Below, in pieces: positions 50,546 to 60,860 of a DNA stretch of 64,000 nucleotides. This DNA is from Vagococcus proximus. GTDB lineage: Bacteria > Bacillota > Bacilli > Lactobacillales > Vagococcaceae. Every line of letters starts with the position of its first letter. Within the stretch, counting starts at the first letter, position 1. The DNA lies in contig NZ_JAPDSH010000001.1 of assembly GCF_029143285.1 (NCBI RefSeq), positions 372,001-436,000 on the forward strand. Direction: 5' to 3'. The notes beneath the pieces are model-generated. The model saw nothing but the letters and a program-made list of their open reading frames with translations. It made no database searches and was not told where the DNA came from. The translations under genes and the position numbers were made by a program.

Positions 50546-51987
50546 AGACAAGAATCTGCTAGTTGATTTAGAGTTTCATTAGTAAGCGAATACTCTGCGA
50601 CAACCGAGCCTTTTTCAAGTTCGATGATTGAGTCGGTTGTTAGTGCAAGTAGTTCCAAGTCATGGGTGATAAGTATCACGATTTTACCAGCTTCTTTTAT
50701 TTCCTGAATAGCAGAGGCTACTTTAACTAAATGATAATAATCTAACCCACTTGAAGGTTCATCTAAGATAATGATAGGTTTTTCAGATAGGTACGCGGTA
50801 GCAAGTGCTAAGCGCTGTTTCTCACCACCAGATAATGTCCTTGGGTGATGGTTAAGTAGGTGCTCAAGATCAAATAAAGAAAGAGCATGGTCTACTTTTT
50901 CTTTATCAGGTGAATTAAATAGTAATTCTTGCTTCACTGTTTCGAAGAAGAATTGTAACGAAACATCTTGCATAACCATAACAGATTGTTTCATGCGTTT
51001 TTTCTTTTTTAATTGTTTATCATCAAGATGGACGGTCCCATGCTTGAATCGTTTTAGCCCAGCTAACGAGTTAATTAGAGTGCTTTTTCCTGCACCGTTA
51101 TGCCCCATTAGACTCGTGACACGGTTTGAGTTAAACCTGATGTTATCTATTGTGATAACGTTGGGTTTTCCTGAGAATCCTGTTACGAGTTGTTTCCCAT
51201 CTAGTTTAGTATCAGGTGCAACTTTATCTAGGTTGTTGATAGCTAGATGAGAAGGTTCAAGCGTTCTAAGGCCGATTTCTTTTCGGTAGTTTTCGCCTAG
51301 TTTTTTAAAGCCATCATTAGCTAAATCAAGAGTAATGTTTCCTTTTTCTAGGATAAGGTAACGGTCTGCTAATTCGTTCAGGTAAGAAAGTCGGTGCTCA
51401 GATATAACAATTGTTGTTCCTTTTTCTTTTATCGTAGTAAGGATAGCAGCTAGTTTTTTTGTGTTTTCAAAATCAAGATTACTACTAGGCTCATCTAAAA
51501 CAATAAGCTTCGGGTTTTGAATATAAGCCGCTGCACAAGCTACAAGTTGTTTTTCACCACCGGATAAATCAAACATTGAACGGTTTAAAAGTGGTGTCAA
51601 ATCAAAGAGTGAAATGGCTTCTTCTCTTTTTTGCAAGATTTCTTCAGGAGAATGCCCTAAATTTTGAGCAGCAAATGTGAGTTCGTCATTTACTTGTGTT
51701 GTAAAAAATTGTGTACGCGGTTGTTGGAATACAGAGCTTATGTCTTCTGAAAAATCATTAAGTGTGCTTTTTCCCAGTTCTTGATCACCTACAAAACATT
51801 TTCCAGAGAAAGCGTTAGGGTGGTTAATCGGTAATAGACCATTTAAACACTGAGTAAGGGTTGTTTTGCCACACCCGCTTTTCCCGCAAATGACTACAAA
51901 TTGTCCTTTTGGAATAGAGAGGTGCCCAATAGAAAGTACTGGCTTTTTTTTATTAAATTGAACGACCATGTTTTGAATCTCTATCAT
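50542..51987 (-). CDS. ECF transporter double ATPase
   Basis: This 481-residue protein has two ABC ATPase domains in one chain. Domain 1 has 'CGKSGCGKTTL', 'LSGGEKQLV' and 'LIVLDEPSSNLDF'. Domain 2 has 'MGHNGAGKSTL', 'LSGGEKQRLA' and 'IIILDEPSSGLDY'. That is the layout of a fused EcfA1-EcfA2 pair from a dedicated (group I) energy-coupling-factor transporter. It is the last gene of a minus-strand operon S-T-A. It takes energy from ATP for the membrane units encoded upstream. Confidence 0.9.
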   Translation of the reverse strand: MIEIQNMVVQFNKKKPVLSIGHLSIPKGQFVVICGKSGCGKTTLTQCLNGLLPINHPNAFSGKCFVGDQELGKSTLNDFSEDISSVFQQPRTQFFTTQVNDELTFAAQNLGHSPEEILQKREEAISLFDLTPLLNRSMFDLSGGEKQLVACAAAYIQNPKLIVLDEPSSNLDFENTKKLAAILTTIKEKGTTIVISEHRLSYLNELADRYLILEKGNITLDLANDGFKKLGENYRKEIGLRTLEPSHLAINNLDKVAPDTKLDGKQLVTGFSGKPNVITIDNIRFNSNRVTSLMGHNGAGKSTLINSLAGLKRFKHGTVHLDDKQLKKKKRMKQSVMVMQDVSLQFFFETVKQELLFNSPDKEKVDHALSLFDLEHLLNHHPRTLSGGEKQRLALATAYLSEKPIIILDEPSSGLDYYHLVKVASAIQEIKEAGKIVILITHDLELLALTTDSIIELEKGSVVAEYSLTNETLNQLADSCL

Positions 51988-52004
51988 AGTGCTTCCTTTC
52001 TATA

Positions 52005-52667
52005 CTATAAAATTAAAAGCATGAGTGATGCTATGACTACACAAGCATCAAGTGTTTTAAATTGTAATGTTTGCAGCTGTGTACGTGGATTAGTTCGATC
52101 GAGACCTTTAGATAGACCTGCGAGTGTGAGTTCTTCGGCGCTTGTAATAGCAGAGTTTAGCAATGGGATTAAAAAAGCTTCCCATGAAAAACGCTTAAAA
52201 AAAGGTTTAGAACTTAATCTAAGGCAGATACTATGGTAAACAGATTTGGCATCGCTTAGAAAGTGCGGTATAAATCGTATCATAATTAAGAGAGGAATCA
52301 CTAATTTTTTTGGTATTTTTAATTTTTCGAGTGATAAAATTAATTCTGATACAGTCGTTGTTTTAATCAAGTAGATGCCAGCCATCATAGTCGGCATAAG
52401 TTTAATTAATCCTAATGAAAAAGCGGCTACGGCACTTGCGAAAAAATACTCGTGAGATGTGGAGGTAAGTGTGTAGAGTGTTACCAGCACAAGTAGTATC
52501 GAAAGTGTTGTAAAAAGTGTTCGGTATTTCTTAGCTATAAGCAATAAAAAAGCAAGACCTCCGATTAAAAGTGCTTGCTTTGTAAAGGATAGATGGAATA
52601 GAAAGGCAAGATTGCCAATTATAATCATAAAGAATTTAATACGAGGGTCTAAAATTAATCCAGGCAT
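52005..52667 (-). CDS. ECF transporter transmembrane protein EcfT
   Basis: This 220-residue membrane protein has about five helices. Two Ala-Arg-Gly-like coupling stretches are in the family position; here the region reads 'RLSSKPFFKRFS' and 'TLAGLSKGLDRTNPR', in place of strict ARG motifs. EcfT links the ATPase to the substrate-binding S component. It overlaps the S component gene by 13 bases. Confidence 0.82.
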   Translation of the reverse strand: MPGLILDPRIKFFMIIIGNLAFLFHLSFTKQALLIGGLAFLLLIAKKYRTLFTTLSILLVLVTLYTLTSTSHEYFFASAVAAFSLGLIKLMPTMMAGIYLIKTTTVSELILSLEKLKIPKKLVIPLLIMIRFIPHFLSDAKSVYHSICLRLSSKPFFKRFSWEAFLIPLLNSAITSAEELTLAGLSKGLDRTNPRTQLQTLQFKTLDACVVIASLMLLIL

Positions 52668-53254
52668 TCTTGACCATCCTTATTAAAATGTTTTTTTACC
52701 ATCTTTTGTCCATATAACCCACCAACAATTGAAAGTAACAGAATCAGTAAAATGATAATGATTAAAAAGCTATTAGTTACATAACTAAAAGTTTGATCGA
52801 TGTAAGCTGTATCTTTTCCACGACGAACTAAATCGTTAATATACTGATTTTTCATAAACCAAAGTGGAAGCAACGGTCCAATTAAACCAAAGCTGAATAA
52901 AATGTAGCCAGCTAAATCTTTAATTTTTTTACGCGATCCTATATGTGTGAGACAATCTGCCAAAATACCGAATAGAAAATTTGGTATAAATGATAATGGG
53001 AAATGACCAGTTAAAAGCATGAAGACACCCATCACAGAACTAAGAATAGTGATGACTCCAAATTTAGGAACACGGTCTAAAAGAACAAAGTAGATTGGAC
53101 CTACAAGAAGTGCGCAGACACTAGGTAGTAAGAAATTACCTAGACCAGGTAACAAGAACATGCAACTGAAAGTTATAATTGTAACGATTACAAAGTATAA
53201 ACCAGAAAAAACGCCAGTAGTAATTAAATCTTTTGTTGATAAATTAAGTTTCAT
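52655..53254 (-). CDS. ECF transporter S component, Trep_Strep family
   Basis: This 199-residue membrane protein with about six helices resembles the Trep_Strep (TIGR02185) S components, with 'KDLITTGVFSGLYFVIVTI' near the start and 'FLLPSVCALLVGPIYFVL'. Its ligand is not known to me, and the context gives no hint such as a biosynthetic gene or riboswitch. The start at 53254 is set by GAAAGGA upstream; a longer frame to 53422 would run into the terminator of the neighbouring gene. Confidence 0.8.
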   Translation of the reverse strand: MKLNLSTKDLITTGVFSGLYFVIVTIITFSCMFLLPGLGNFLLPSVCALLVGPIYFVLLDRVPKFGVITILSSVMGVFMLLTGHFPLSFIPNFLFGILADCLTHIGSRKKIKDLAGYILFSFGLIGPLLPLWFMKNQYINDLVRRGKDTAYIDQTFSYVTNSFLIIIILLILLLSIVGGLYGQKMVKKHFNKDGQECLD

Positions 53255-53346
53255 TGCGGTATTTCCTTTCATTTTTAAGTCTAGCCTTACCTTATCTATT
53301 TTATCACAAATGAGAACTGATATCAGTTGATAGGCTTGTGAAATAT

Positions 53347-53384
53347 AAAAAAACACCCACTTTTTTTTAAGGGGGTGTTTTTTT
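53347..53384 (-). terminator. Terminator after citI-type gene
   Basis: On the minus strand a stem AAAAAAACACCC with GGGTGTTTTTTT (53347-53358/53373-53384) separates the regulator gene from the ECF operon. Confidence 0.85.
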
Positions 53385-53399
53385 GTTTGGTCTGACATG

Positions 53400-54362
53400 T
53401 TAAGTTGTAATAGTTTGACCACGCTTTATATGTTGCATAATTTTTAAAGCTGTTTTTTCGTCGATAATCATGTCTGTAAAGAAATTCCCATTTAGTGCTC
53501 CGAGACAAGGGTTGGCCTTGAATTTATTATTACATATAGCAATTCGCTTAGGAATTTGTAAAATCTCTACAAGACTTAAACCGAACGTTTTGTCATGTGC
53601 TTGATTTAGGAATTGTCCATTGATGTCATAGGGGCGCCCGTACACCATACCGATAGCTTCCTTAAATTGGGGTCCAAAAACAAGCTCTTTATTTTGATTC
53701 CAAGCATCAACACTTGTAATAGAGCTTGGAGTGGCCAATCCTGTCAAAAGTAAATCAGCTTTTTTAGCGGCTGATAATGTTGTATTGATAATCGGTTCAA
53801 GAGCAAGTAACTCACGAACGTCATCATTCATAATATAGAGAGGGGCACTTAAGGTTAGGTAATTGGCTTCGAATTTACTAGCTGCTTTTTGAACCAATCT
53901 TAATGAACCGGCAAGAGAATGGTATTTTCCGACTTCACCTATAAATTGAGTGAATGTTAAATCTTCACGAATTTCGTTTTTAAATTGTTCTATGACCTTG
54001 TATACACTATCTCCCCATGAGAGAGCTACAGTTTGAGATTGATCAATACGAGATTGAACTGTTTTGGCACAGAAGTCCCAGAAATGTCCGTCGTCTTCGG
54101 TAATATTCTCTGTGTTTTTTAAAACTTTTACATTTGTTTGAAATTGTCGATTGAAAAAGGCTTCTAATTCCTTATTTCTTGAAAAAGGAGAATTGATTGT
54201 GATTGATACCACGCCAGTATCAATTGCTTGTTCCAAGTTTTTTAATATTTTATAACGACTTAAGTTATATTTTTTTGTTAAGTCAGTGATGGGTATATTT
54301 TTTAAATAGTAATCTTCAGAAAGATTCACTAATAGTTCGTCATTATCAAGATTATTGTCCAT
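53400..54362 (-). CDS. citI: SorC-family citrate regulator CitI
   Basis: This 320-residue regulator has an N-terminal helix-turn-helix ('IPITDLTKKYNLSRYKILKNLEQA', about residues 23-46) and a C-terminal sugar-binding-like effector domain ('ALSWGDSVYKVI', 'DLLLTGLATPSS', 'AICNNKFKANPCLGALNGNFFTDMIIDEKTA') as in SorC/DeoR proteins. Leuconostoc and Weissella CitI is such a protein and activates the cit operon when citrate is bound. Enterococcus uses the unrelated GntR-type CitO. It diverges from citM over 190 A/T-rich bases, where its operators should lie. The minus-strand gene ends at its own terminator. Confidence 0.87.
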   Translation of the reverse strand: MDNNLDNDELLVNLSEDYYLKNIPITDLTKKYNLSRYKILKNLEQAIDTGVVSITINSPFSRNKELEAFFNRQFQTNVKVLKNTENITEDDGHFWDFCAKTVQSRIDQSQTVALSWGDSVYKVIEQFKNEIREDLTFTQFIGEVGKYHSLAGSLRLVQKAASKFEANYLTLSAPLYIMNDDVRELLALEPIINTTLSAAKKADLLLTGLATPSSITSVDAWNQNKELVFGPQFKEAIGMVYGRPYDINGQFLNQAHDKTFGLSLVEILQIPKRIAICNNKFKANPCLGALNGNFFTDMIIDEKTALKIMQHIKRGQTITT

Positions 54363-54553
54363 AAAATCACTTCTTTTCTCTCAGATTATTAATAGTATAG
54401 CAAATCTTGACTAAAGTTTGTAGTGTGATTATTTAAAGTTATTTAAAAACAGATATAGTTATTTACTTTTTTGAAAAAAAGTTTATAATAATATTTATAA
54501 TATTTCAAAATATTTAATAAATTTTTTAAATACTTAAAAAAGGAGGAAGTTGA
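54363..54553. promoter_or_regulatory. Divergent citI / citM regulatory region
   Basis: About 190 bp of very A/T-rich DNA. TATAAT (54484-54489) with TTTACT (54462-54467), 16 bases apart, is the best promoter towards citM. A/T-rich inverted segments (around TATAATATTTCAAAATATTT, 54496-54517) could be CitI or catabolite operators. I see no good CRE consensus. Confidence 0.5.
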
Positions 54554-55708
54554 ATGGAACAAGAAGTATTAGATTTACATAAAAAACACACGGGTGTTTT
54601 AAGTATCAAAGATGAGATTAATGTGACAAATAGTCATGATTTAGCCTTGGCTTATACCCCAGGGGTTGCTGGTTTGAGCAAATTAATTGAAAAAGAACCT
54701 GATTTAGCTCGTGATTACACAATTAGTGGCAAAGTTGTTGCGGTGGTAACAGATGGAACCGCTGTTTTAGGGTTAGGAAATGTTGGACCACAGGCAGGTT
54801 TACCAATCGTTGAAGGGAAAGCGTTATTATATAAATCCTTAGCAGATGTAGATGCCTTTCCAATTTGTATTAAACAAGGAAGTGTTGATGAAGCTGTTGC
54901 AACGATTCAAAATTTAGAGCTAAGCTTTGCTGGTATTCATTTAGAAGATATTCAAGCCCCAGCTTGTTTTGAAATTGAAGACCGTCTACAAGAAATGTTA
55001 TCTATTCCTGTTTACCATGATGACCAAGAAGGAACAGCTATTGTTGTTTTAGCAGGTCTATTGAACGCTGCAAAACTTGCGGGCAAACATTTGTCTGAAA
55101 TGAAAGTTCTAATTAATGGTGTTGGTGCTTCAGGTATTGCTACAGCTAATCTTTTACATGCTGCTGGCATTACTAAAATGACACTTGTTGATATTGAGGG
55201 TGTCTTGAGTAACGGAAAGGGTTGTTCAAATCCTTATCAAGAAGCGTTGGTAGAACGTATCAATTATGAAGTAGACGCTAATACGTTAGAAGAGGCTCTA
55301 GTTGGTCAAGATGCATTTATCGGATTATCAGATGCAAACTTAGTAACGAGTGCTATGGTAACTACAATGGCTGAAAACCCTATTATTTTTGCCTTAGCTA
55401 ATCCAGTACCTGAGATTACACCTGACGAAGCTAAAAAAGGTGGTGCCCATTTAATAGGAACAGGCTCGTCGGCTTATCCAAATCAGATTAATAATATTTT
55501 AGCTTTTCCTGGTTTATTTAAAGGATTATTGAAAGCTAAAATTAATGCTGTTACATTACCACTTCAAGTAGTTGTAGCAGAAGCAATTGCAGGGTTAGTT
55601 TCAGAACCAACGGCTGAAAAGTTAGTCCCCGGAGTATTTGATGCGGGTGTTGTTGAGGCTGTAACGGATGCTATCGTTAATTTTAAAGAAAAAGAGGAGG
55701 CGTTATAA
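54554..55708 (+). CDS. citM: Malic-enzyme-type oxaloacetate decarboxylase CitM
   Basis: This 384-residue enzyme is of the short malic enzyme family: 'AYTPGVAGLSK', 'VTDGTAVLGLGNVGPQAGLPIVEGK', 'DIQAPACFEIE' metal site, 'YHDDQEGTAIV', and a Rossmann turn 'GVGASGIATA'. In type I citrate loci it decarboxylates oxaloacetate to pyruvate. In other contexts the same family makes pyruvate from malate with NAD. The position directly behind citI and before the transporter supports the CitM role. It has AGGAGG before its ATG and shares bases with the next start codon. Confidence 0.9.
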   Translation: MEQEVLDLHKKHTGVLSIKDEINVTNSHDLALAYTPGVAGLSKLIEKEPDLARDYTISGKVVAVVTDGTAVLGLGNVGPQAGLPIVEGKALLYKSLADVDAFPICIKQGSVDEAVATIQNLELSFAGIHLEDIQAPACFEIEDRLQEMLSIPVYHDDQEGTAIVVLAGLLNAAKLAGKHLSEMKVLINGVGASGIATANLLHAAGITKMTLVDIEGVLSNGKGCSNPYQEALVERINYEVDANTLEEALVGQDAFIGLSDANLVTSAMVTTMAENPIIFALANPVPEITPDEAKKGGAHLIGTGSSAYPNQINNILAFPGLFKGLLKAKINAVTLPLQVVVAEAIAGLVSEPTAEKLVPGVFDAGVVEAVTDAIVNFKEKEEAL

Positions 55709-57048
55709 TGTCAACGCAAACAGAGACAAAACAAACAAAGACGTTTGTTGAAAAATTAAAAGGATTTAAAATTGGGTTCATTCCATTGCCATTATATTTA
55801 TTATTAGCTATCGGTTATGCTCTTATGACATTTGCAGAAAAAGTACCTGAAAATGATATGTTAGCAGCATTAGGTATCATGACGGTATTTGCTTATTTAT
55901 TAGAAGAAATTGGAAAAAATATTCCAGTTCTTAATTCACTAGGTGGGAAAGTATTAGTAGTAACATTCTTCCCAGCATTTATGGTTTATAAGAATTGGTT
56001 ACCTCAAAGTACAGTTAAAGTTGTAAGTGACTTTATGAATAATACAAATTTCTTAATGTTCTTTATTACATTATTAGTAGTAGGTAGTATTGCATCAATG
56101 AACCGTCACACATTGATTAAAGCAAGTTCTAGAATTATTATTATTCTAATCTTATGTGACATTATTGGGTCATTAGTTGGAACAGGTGTTGGGATGATGT
56201 TAGGTATGTCAGCTTGGAAAACCTATTTCTTCATTGTTGCGCCAATCATGGCTGGTGGTGTTGGTGAAGGTGCGATGCCACTTTCAATGGGTTATGCAGC
56301 AATTATTGCTAAAGATCAAGATGGTATTTTTGGACAAATCTTGCCGTGTGTTATGTTAGGCAGTTTAGTTGCCGTTTTATGTGCAGGAGCTCTTAAAAAA
56401 TTAGGTGATGTTCGTCCTGATTTAACTGGTAATGGTAAATTGATTGATGATCCTAATGAAGAAAAATTAGCAAGTCTTAAAGGTGGTAAGGTAGAAGTTA
56501 ATATCGAGCAAACATTGATTGCTGGTGTTGTTGCTATTTCAATTTATTTCTTAGCAGTATGGGTAGAGCATATCTTTAAAACATATGTTGGTTTCCATAT
56601 CCCATCTCCTGTTATTTTATTAGTATCTGTTATGGGTGCTAAGATGTTAGGTTTCATCCCTAAAGAGATTGAAGAGGGTGGAAACAGTTTATATGGATTT
56701 ACAGTTAAGGGTATTACGCCACCGTTACTATTTGGTGTCGGTGTTGCCAAAACAGATTGGAATAAATTAATCGAAGTATTTAATAGTCCAGCAGCTATCT
56801 TGACTATTATTGCAACAGTTTTAGCAATTGTGGCTACAGCTTACTTTGTATCAAAAGCCTTAGGTTTATATCCAGTAGATACAGCTATTGCCGTATCATG
56901 TTGTAGTGGACAAGGTGGGACAGGTGCCTTAGCTATTTTAGGTGCTGGGGACCGTATGGAATTAATGCCATTTGCTCAAGTTGCTGTAAGACTTGGTGGC
57001 GCAATGACCGTAACTTTTGCCATTTTCCTAATGGGAATTTTATCATAA
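55708..57048 (+). CDS. citP: Citrate/2-hydroxycarboxylate transporter CitP
   Basis: This 446-residue transporter of the 2-hydroxycarboxylate (CCS) family has about 11 helices. Two GG-rich reentrant loops are visible, 'GGVGEGAMPLS' and 'CCSGQGGTGALAILGAGDRMELMPFAQ', where the Arg in 'GDRMEL' binds the substrate carboxylate. CitP exchanges citrate for lactate, which builds a proton motive force. The ATG starts at the last base of the citM stop codon, so the two are tightly coupled. Confidence 0.92.
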   Translation: MSTQTETKQTKTFVEKLKGFKIGFIPLPLYLLLAIGYALMTFAEKVPENDMLAALGIMTVFAYLLEEIGKNIPVLNSLGGKVLVVTFFPAFMVYKNWLPQSTVKVVSDFMNNTNFLMFFITLLVVGSIASMNRHTLIKASSRIIIILILCDIIGSLVGTGVGMMLGMSAWKTYFFIVAPIMAGGVGEGAMPLSMGYAAIIAKDQDGIFGQILPCVMLGSLVAVLCAGALKKLGDVRPDLTGNGKLIDDPNEEKLASLKGGKVEVNIEQTLIAGVVAISIYFLAVWVEHIFKTYVGFHIPSPVILLVSVMGAKMLGFIPKEIEEGGNSLYGFTVKGITPPLLFGVGVAKTDWNKLIEVFNSPAAILTIIATVLAIVATAYFVSKALGLYPVDTAIAVSCCSGQGGTGALAILGAGDRMELMPFAQVAVRLGGAMTVTFAIFLMGILS

Positions 57049-57070
57049 GCTATTTTTAAGGAGGACTACC

Positions 57071-58129
57071 ATGTATTCAGAATATAATGTAGTTCATCTA
57101 AATTTAAGTCATACGAAACAATTAAATGAGTGGTCAACTCTTCTTAAAGAAGAAGGGTTAACAGCTTTCTCTAAGGTAGAACTAGCAGAGCTAGATTTTA
57201 CCTTAGGGATTTATTTAGATGATGAATTAATTGCAACTGCATCAAGTTCAACTAATATAATCAAATTTGTAGCAATTAAAGAATCAGAACGAGCAGGCGG
57301 AAGTTTGTTTAATACACTTATTTCAAGTGTTATTTCTGATTTAGCAACACGTCATATTTTTCATGTCTTTGTTTTTACGAAGCCAATGTATAGTCAGTCT
57401 TTTCAGTATTTAGGATTTAAAGAATTAGCTTCAATTGAAAAAGGCTGTTTATTAGAAACTGGTGATCAAACTATCATGGACTATTTGAGTACTATTCCTC
57501 ATAAAAAAGGGGAGAAGATTGCTAGCATTGTCATGAATGCCAATCCATTTACTTTAGGACATCGTCATTTAGTTGAGACAGCTGCAACTGAAAATGAGTG
57601 GGTTTACTTATTTGTTGTCAGCGCGGATAGATCACTATTTACAACGGAGGAACGTTATCGATTGGTTCAAGAAAATACAAAGGATTTAGAGAATGTCATC
57701 GTTTGTAGTGGCGCAGATTATCAAGTTAGTCCGATTACTTTCCCGACCTATTTTTTAAAGGACACAGATGATAAGGTTGCATTTCAAACAAAACTAGATG
57801 CTAGTATTTTTAAAAAGTGGTTTGTTCCAGAGTTAAATATAACAAGTCGCTATTTAGGAGAAGAACCATTTTCGGTAACAACACAAGCTTATAATGAAGC
57901 GTTACAGTCCGTTTTGAATGACGTATGTGATGTAAAAGTGATTCCTCGAAAGGAAACACAAGAAGGTATCGCTATATCAGCGACAGAAATTCGACATCTA
58001 TTGGCTCAAAACCAATTAGAATATATAAAAGACCAAGTGCCTAAACCGACATTTGATTTTATTATGGCGCACAAGGAGAGCTTGTTGACGCGAATAAAAA
58101 CTAGGGAGGAAATTAAGAATGAAGATTGA
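57071..58129 (+). CDS. citC: Citrate lyase ligase CitC
   Basis: This 352-residue enzyme has an N-terminal GNAT-like domain (residues 1-125) and a C-terminal nucleotidyl transferase with 'NANPFTLGHRHLVE' (HxGH-like signature) and 'ISATEIR'. It acetylates the thiol of the citrate lyase prosthetic group using acetate and ATP, switching the lyase on. AGGAGG lies upstream, and it overlaps citD by 11 bases. Confidence 0.92.
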   Translation: MYSEYNVVHLNLSHTKQLNEWSTLLKEEGLTAFSKVELAELDFTLGIYLDDELIATASSSTNIIKFVAIKESERAGGSLFNTLISSVISDLATRHIFHVFVFTKPMYSQSFQYLGFKELASIEKGCLLETGDQTIMDYLSTIPHKKGEKIASIVMNANPFTLGHRHLVETAATENEWVYLFVVSADRSLFTTEERYRLVQENTKDLENVIVCSGADYQVSPITFPTYFLKDTDDKVAFQTKLDASIFKKWFVPELNITSRYLGEEPFSVTTQAYNEALQSVLNDVCDVKVIPRKETQEGIAISATEIRHLLAQNQLEYIKDQVPKPTFDFIMAHKESLLTRIKTREEIKNED

Positions 58130-58415
58130 AAAAACAGCCATTGCAGGCACATTGGAATCAAGTGATATCCAAATTACAGTATCAAAAAGTACTGAAGGGA
58201 TTCAAATAGAATTAGATAGCCAAGTAGCTAAACAGTACGGAACACAAATTAAAAAAGTGATGATAGACACACTGGAAGCTTACGGTATTACAGAAGCTAA
58301 AGTTAAAGCTGTAGACAAAGGTGCACTAGATTGTACGATCAAAGCTCGTATGGTTGCGGCGATTAACCGAGCTATTGATGCGAAACACACAGATATTAAT
58401 TGGGAGGTACTGTAA
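58119..58415 (+). CDS. citD: Citrate lyase acyl carrier protein CitD (gamma)
   Basis: This 98-residue carrier has 'GTLESSDIQI' near the N terminus, where Ser14 carries the phosphoribosyl-dephospho-CoA group. It passes acetyl and citryl groups between the alpha and beta subunits. It overlaps citC and precedes citE by one base. Confidence 0.92.
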   Translation: MKIEKTAIAGTLESSDIQITVSKSTEGIQIELDSQVAKQYGTQIKKVMIDTLEAYGITEAKVKAVDKGALDCTIKARMVAAINRAIDAKHTDINWEVL

Positions 58416-58416
58416 A

Positions 58417-59319
58417 ATGGAAGAACGTTTAAGAAGAACGATGATGTTTGTACCTGGGAATAACCCTTCTATGATTAAAGATGCTGGGATTTACGGTGCA
58501 GACTCGATTATGTTTGATTTAGAAGATTCAGTATCATTATTAGAAAAAGATGCAGCTAGAATGTTAGTTTATCAAGCCATCCAAACAGTTGATTACGGTG
58601 AAACTGAATTAGTTGTTCGTATCAATGAGTGTTCATCAGAATTTGGTAGAGCTGATATTTTTTCAATGGTTAAAGCAGGTGTAGATGTTATTCGTTTACC
58701 AAAAACTGAAACGGTTGAAGATGTTTTAGAGGTTGAAGCAGTTATTTTAGAAGCGGAAAAAACTTTTGGACGTGAAGAAGGCTCAACACGAATGATGGCG
58801 GCTATTGAAGGGGCGAGTGGGGTTTTAAATGCACCAGCTATTGCAGTCTCATCTAAGCGTTTGATAGGTATAGCTATTGGGGCTGAAGATTATGTGACTA
58901 ATATGAAAACACGTCGCTATCCAGACGGTCAAGAGTTATTCTTTGCTCGTAGTATGATTATTCACGCGGCACGTGCAGCTGGTATTTCAGCATTTGATAC
59001 AGTTTATTCAGATGTTAACAATGAAGAAGGTTTCCGTAATGAAGTTGCGTTAATTCGTCAGCTTGGTTTTGATGGCAAGTCTGTTATTAATCCTCGTCAA
59101 ATACCTGTTGTTAATGAAATTTATGCCCCAACTATTAAGGAAATCGAAAATGCTAAAGCTGTTATAGAAGCTATTAAGACTGCCGAGAAGAATGGTTCAG
59201 GCGTGATCTCATTAAACGGTAAAATGATTGATAAGCCAATTGTAATGAGAGCTGAGCGTGTCATGATGTTAGCGAAAGCGTCAAAAATAATTGATGAAGA
59301 GGGTAATCTCTATGAATAA
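58417..59319 (+). CDS. citE: Citrate lyase beta subunit CitE
   Basis: This 300-residue HpcH/HpaI-type TIM-barrel lyase has '[14 protein letters not shown]', '[16 protein letters not shown]', 'VVRINE', 'IRLPKTE' and '[13 protein letters not shown]'. It splits citryl-ACP to oxaloacetate and acetyl-ACP. The start ATG at 58417 follows a GGGAGG site; a longer frame from 58354 overlaps citD and is not supported. Confidence 0.93.
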   Translation: MEERLRRTMMFVPGNNPSMIKDAGIYGADSIMFDLEDSVSLLEKDAARMLVYQAIQTVDYGETELVVRINECSSEFGRADIFSMVKAGVDVIRLPKTETVEDVLEVEAVILEAEKTFGREEGSTRMMAAIEGASGVLNAPAIAVSSKRLIGIAIGAEDYVTNMKTRRYPDGQELFFARSMIIHAARAAGISAFDTVYSDVNNEEGFRNEVALIRQLGFDGKSVINPRQIPVVNEIYAPTIKEIENAKAVIEAIKTAEKNGSGVISLNGKMIDKPIVMRAERVMMLAKASKIIDEEGNLYE

Positions 59320-60847
59320 AATTGAAAATACATTTAAAAATAGTTTAGGACAAACTTATGAGCCGTTTAAAACAGCAGATTTAGAAAGTTTGGAAATAGA
59401 GCGTGTTGCTCCTAAAGTTAAAACAATGCCAACAACGGGTTCGAAACGAGTAGATGATATTCAAGAAGTAATCAAACGCACAGGACTTAAAGATGGGATG
59501 ACTATTTCATTCCACCATCATTTACGTGAAGGAGATTATGTTTTTAACCAAGTGATGACAGAGATTAAAAATATGGGCTTCAAAGACTTAACGCTAGCAC
59601 CGAGTTCTTTAACAAATGTTATGAATGACATGGTGGTTGAGTGTGTTAAAGCGGGTGTTATTACATCGATTACAAGTAGTGGTATGCGTGGAAGTTTAGG
59701 AGAATTTGTTTCAAGTGGACAAATGGAAAATCCTGTAATCTTACGTTCGCATGGTAACCGTGCTCGTGCGATTGAATGTGGTGAGATTAAAATTGACGTG
59801 GCATTCCTTGCAGTACCTTGTTCAGATGATTATGGTAATGCTAATGCAGTCAATGGAAAAGCTGTTTTTGGTTCCCTTGGTTACGCTCGAGTTGATGCTC
59901 AGTATGCAGATAAAGTTGTTTTAATCACAGATACAATTTGTGGCTATCCAAATACACCGATTAGTATTCCTCAAACGCAAGTTGACTTTGTTGTGAAAGT
60001 CGAAGAAATTGGGAATCCTGATAAAATTGGGGCAGGCGCAACTCGTTTCACAAAAGACCCTAAAGAATTAAAAATTGCAGAGATGGTTAATAATGTCATT
60101 GTCAATTCGGAGTACTTTAAAGACGGTTTCTCTTTCCAAACAGGAACGGGTGGAGCTGCCTTAGCTGTTACACGCTATTTAAGAAATTCTATGATTGAAA
60201 ATAATGTAAGAGCTAGTTTTGCGTTAGGTGGTATTACTCGTCCAACTGTTGATTTATTAGAAGAAGGGTTAATTGATACTATTGTTGATGTTCAAGATTT
60301 TGATAAAGGTGCGGCATTAGGTATGGCTGAAAATGCTAAACAACAAGAAATTGATGCGTCATTCTATGCTGGGCCGCATAATAAAGGTGCAGTAGTTAAT
60401 AAGTTAGATGTTGTTATTTTATCAGCGCTTGAAATTGATACCAACTTTAATGTTAATGTTATGACAGGTTCAGATGGTGTCTTACGTGGGGCTATTGGAG
60501 GCCATCAAGATGCTGCTAATGCTAAGTTAACCATCATATCAGCGCCACTGGTACGTGGTCGATTAGCCACGATTGTTAATGAATTAACGACTGTCGTAAC
60601 ACCTGGTGAAAGTATTGATGTTGTTGTGACAGAAATAGGAATTGCTATTAATCCTGCCCGTACAGATTTGATTGAACAATTCAAAAATAATCCTAGTATC
60701 CCTGTGTTTACTATGGCAGAATTACAAGAAAGAGCTGAAAAAATTGTTGGTGTTCCTGAGCCGATTGAGTATACAGACAAAGTTGTGGCTTACGTGGAAT
60801 ACCGAGATGGGTCACTGATTGATGTTGTTAAACAAGTAAAAGAATAG
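59312..60847 (+). CDS. citF: Citrate lyase alpha subunit CitF
   Basis: This 511-residue CoA-transferase-type subunit exchanges acetyl for citryl on the carrier protein. Typical blocks are '[14 protein letters not shown]', '[11 protein letters not shown]', '[14 protein letters not shown]', '[14 protein letters not shown]' and '[15 protein letters not shown]'. The ATG at 59312 overlaps the citE end by 8 bases and has GAGG upstream. Confidence 0.93.
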   Translation: MNKIENTFKNSLGQTYEPFKTADLESLEIERVAPKVKTMPTTGSKRVDDIQEVIKRTGLKDGMTISFHHHLREGDYVFNQVMTEIKNMGFKDLTLAPSSLTNVMNDMVVECVKAGVITSITSSGMRGSLGEFVSSGQMENPVILRSHGNRARAIECGEIKIDVAFLAVPCSDDYGNANAVNGKAVFGSLGYARVDAQYADKVVLITDTICGYPNTPISIPQTQVDFVVKVEEIGNPDKIGAGATRFTKDPKELKIAEMVNNVIVNSEYFKDGFSFQTGTGGAALAVTRYLRNSMIENNVRASFALGGITRPTVDLLEEGLIDTIVDVQDFDKGAALGMAENAKQQEIDASFYAGPHNKGAVVNKLDVVILSALEIDTNFNVNVMTGSDGVLRGAIGGHQDAANAKLTIISAPLVRGRLATIVNELTTVVTPGESIDVVVTEIGIAINPARTDLIEQFKNNPSIPVFTMAELQERAEKIVGVPEPIEYTDKVVAYVEYRDGSLIDVVKQVKE

Positions 60848-60860
60848 TGAGGTAAGCGAG

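Noticed and set aside
52655-53422. Long form of the ECF S component (255 residues)
   Set aside because: The extra N terminus is encoded by the terminator of the neighbouring gene and contains no homologous sequence; the ATG at 53254 has a ribosome site.
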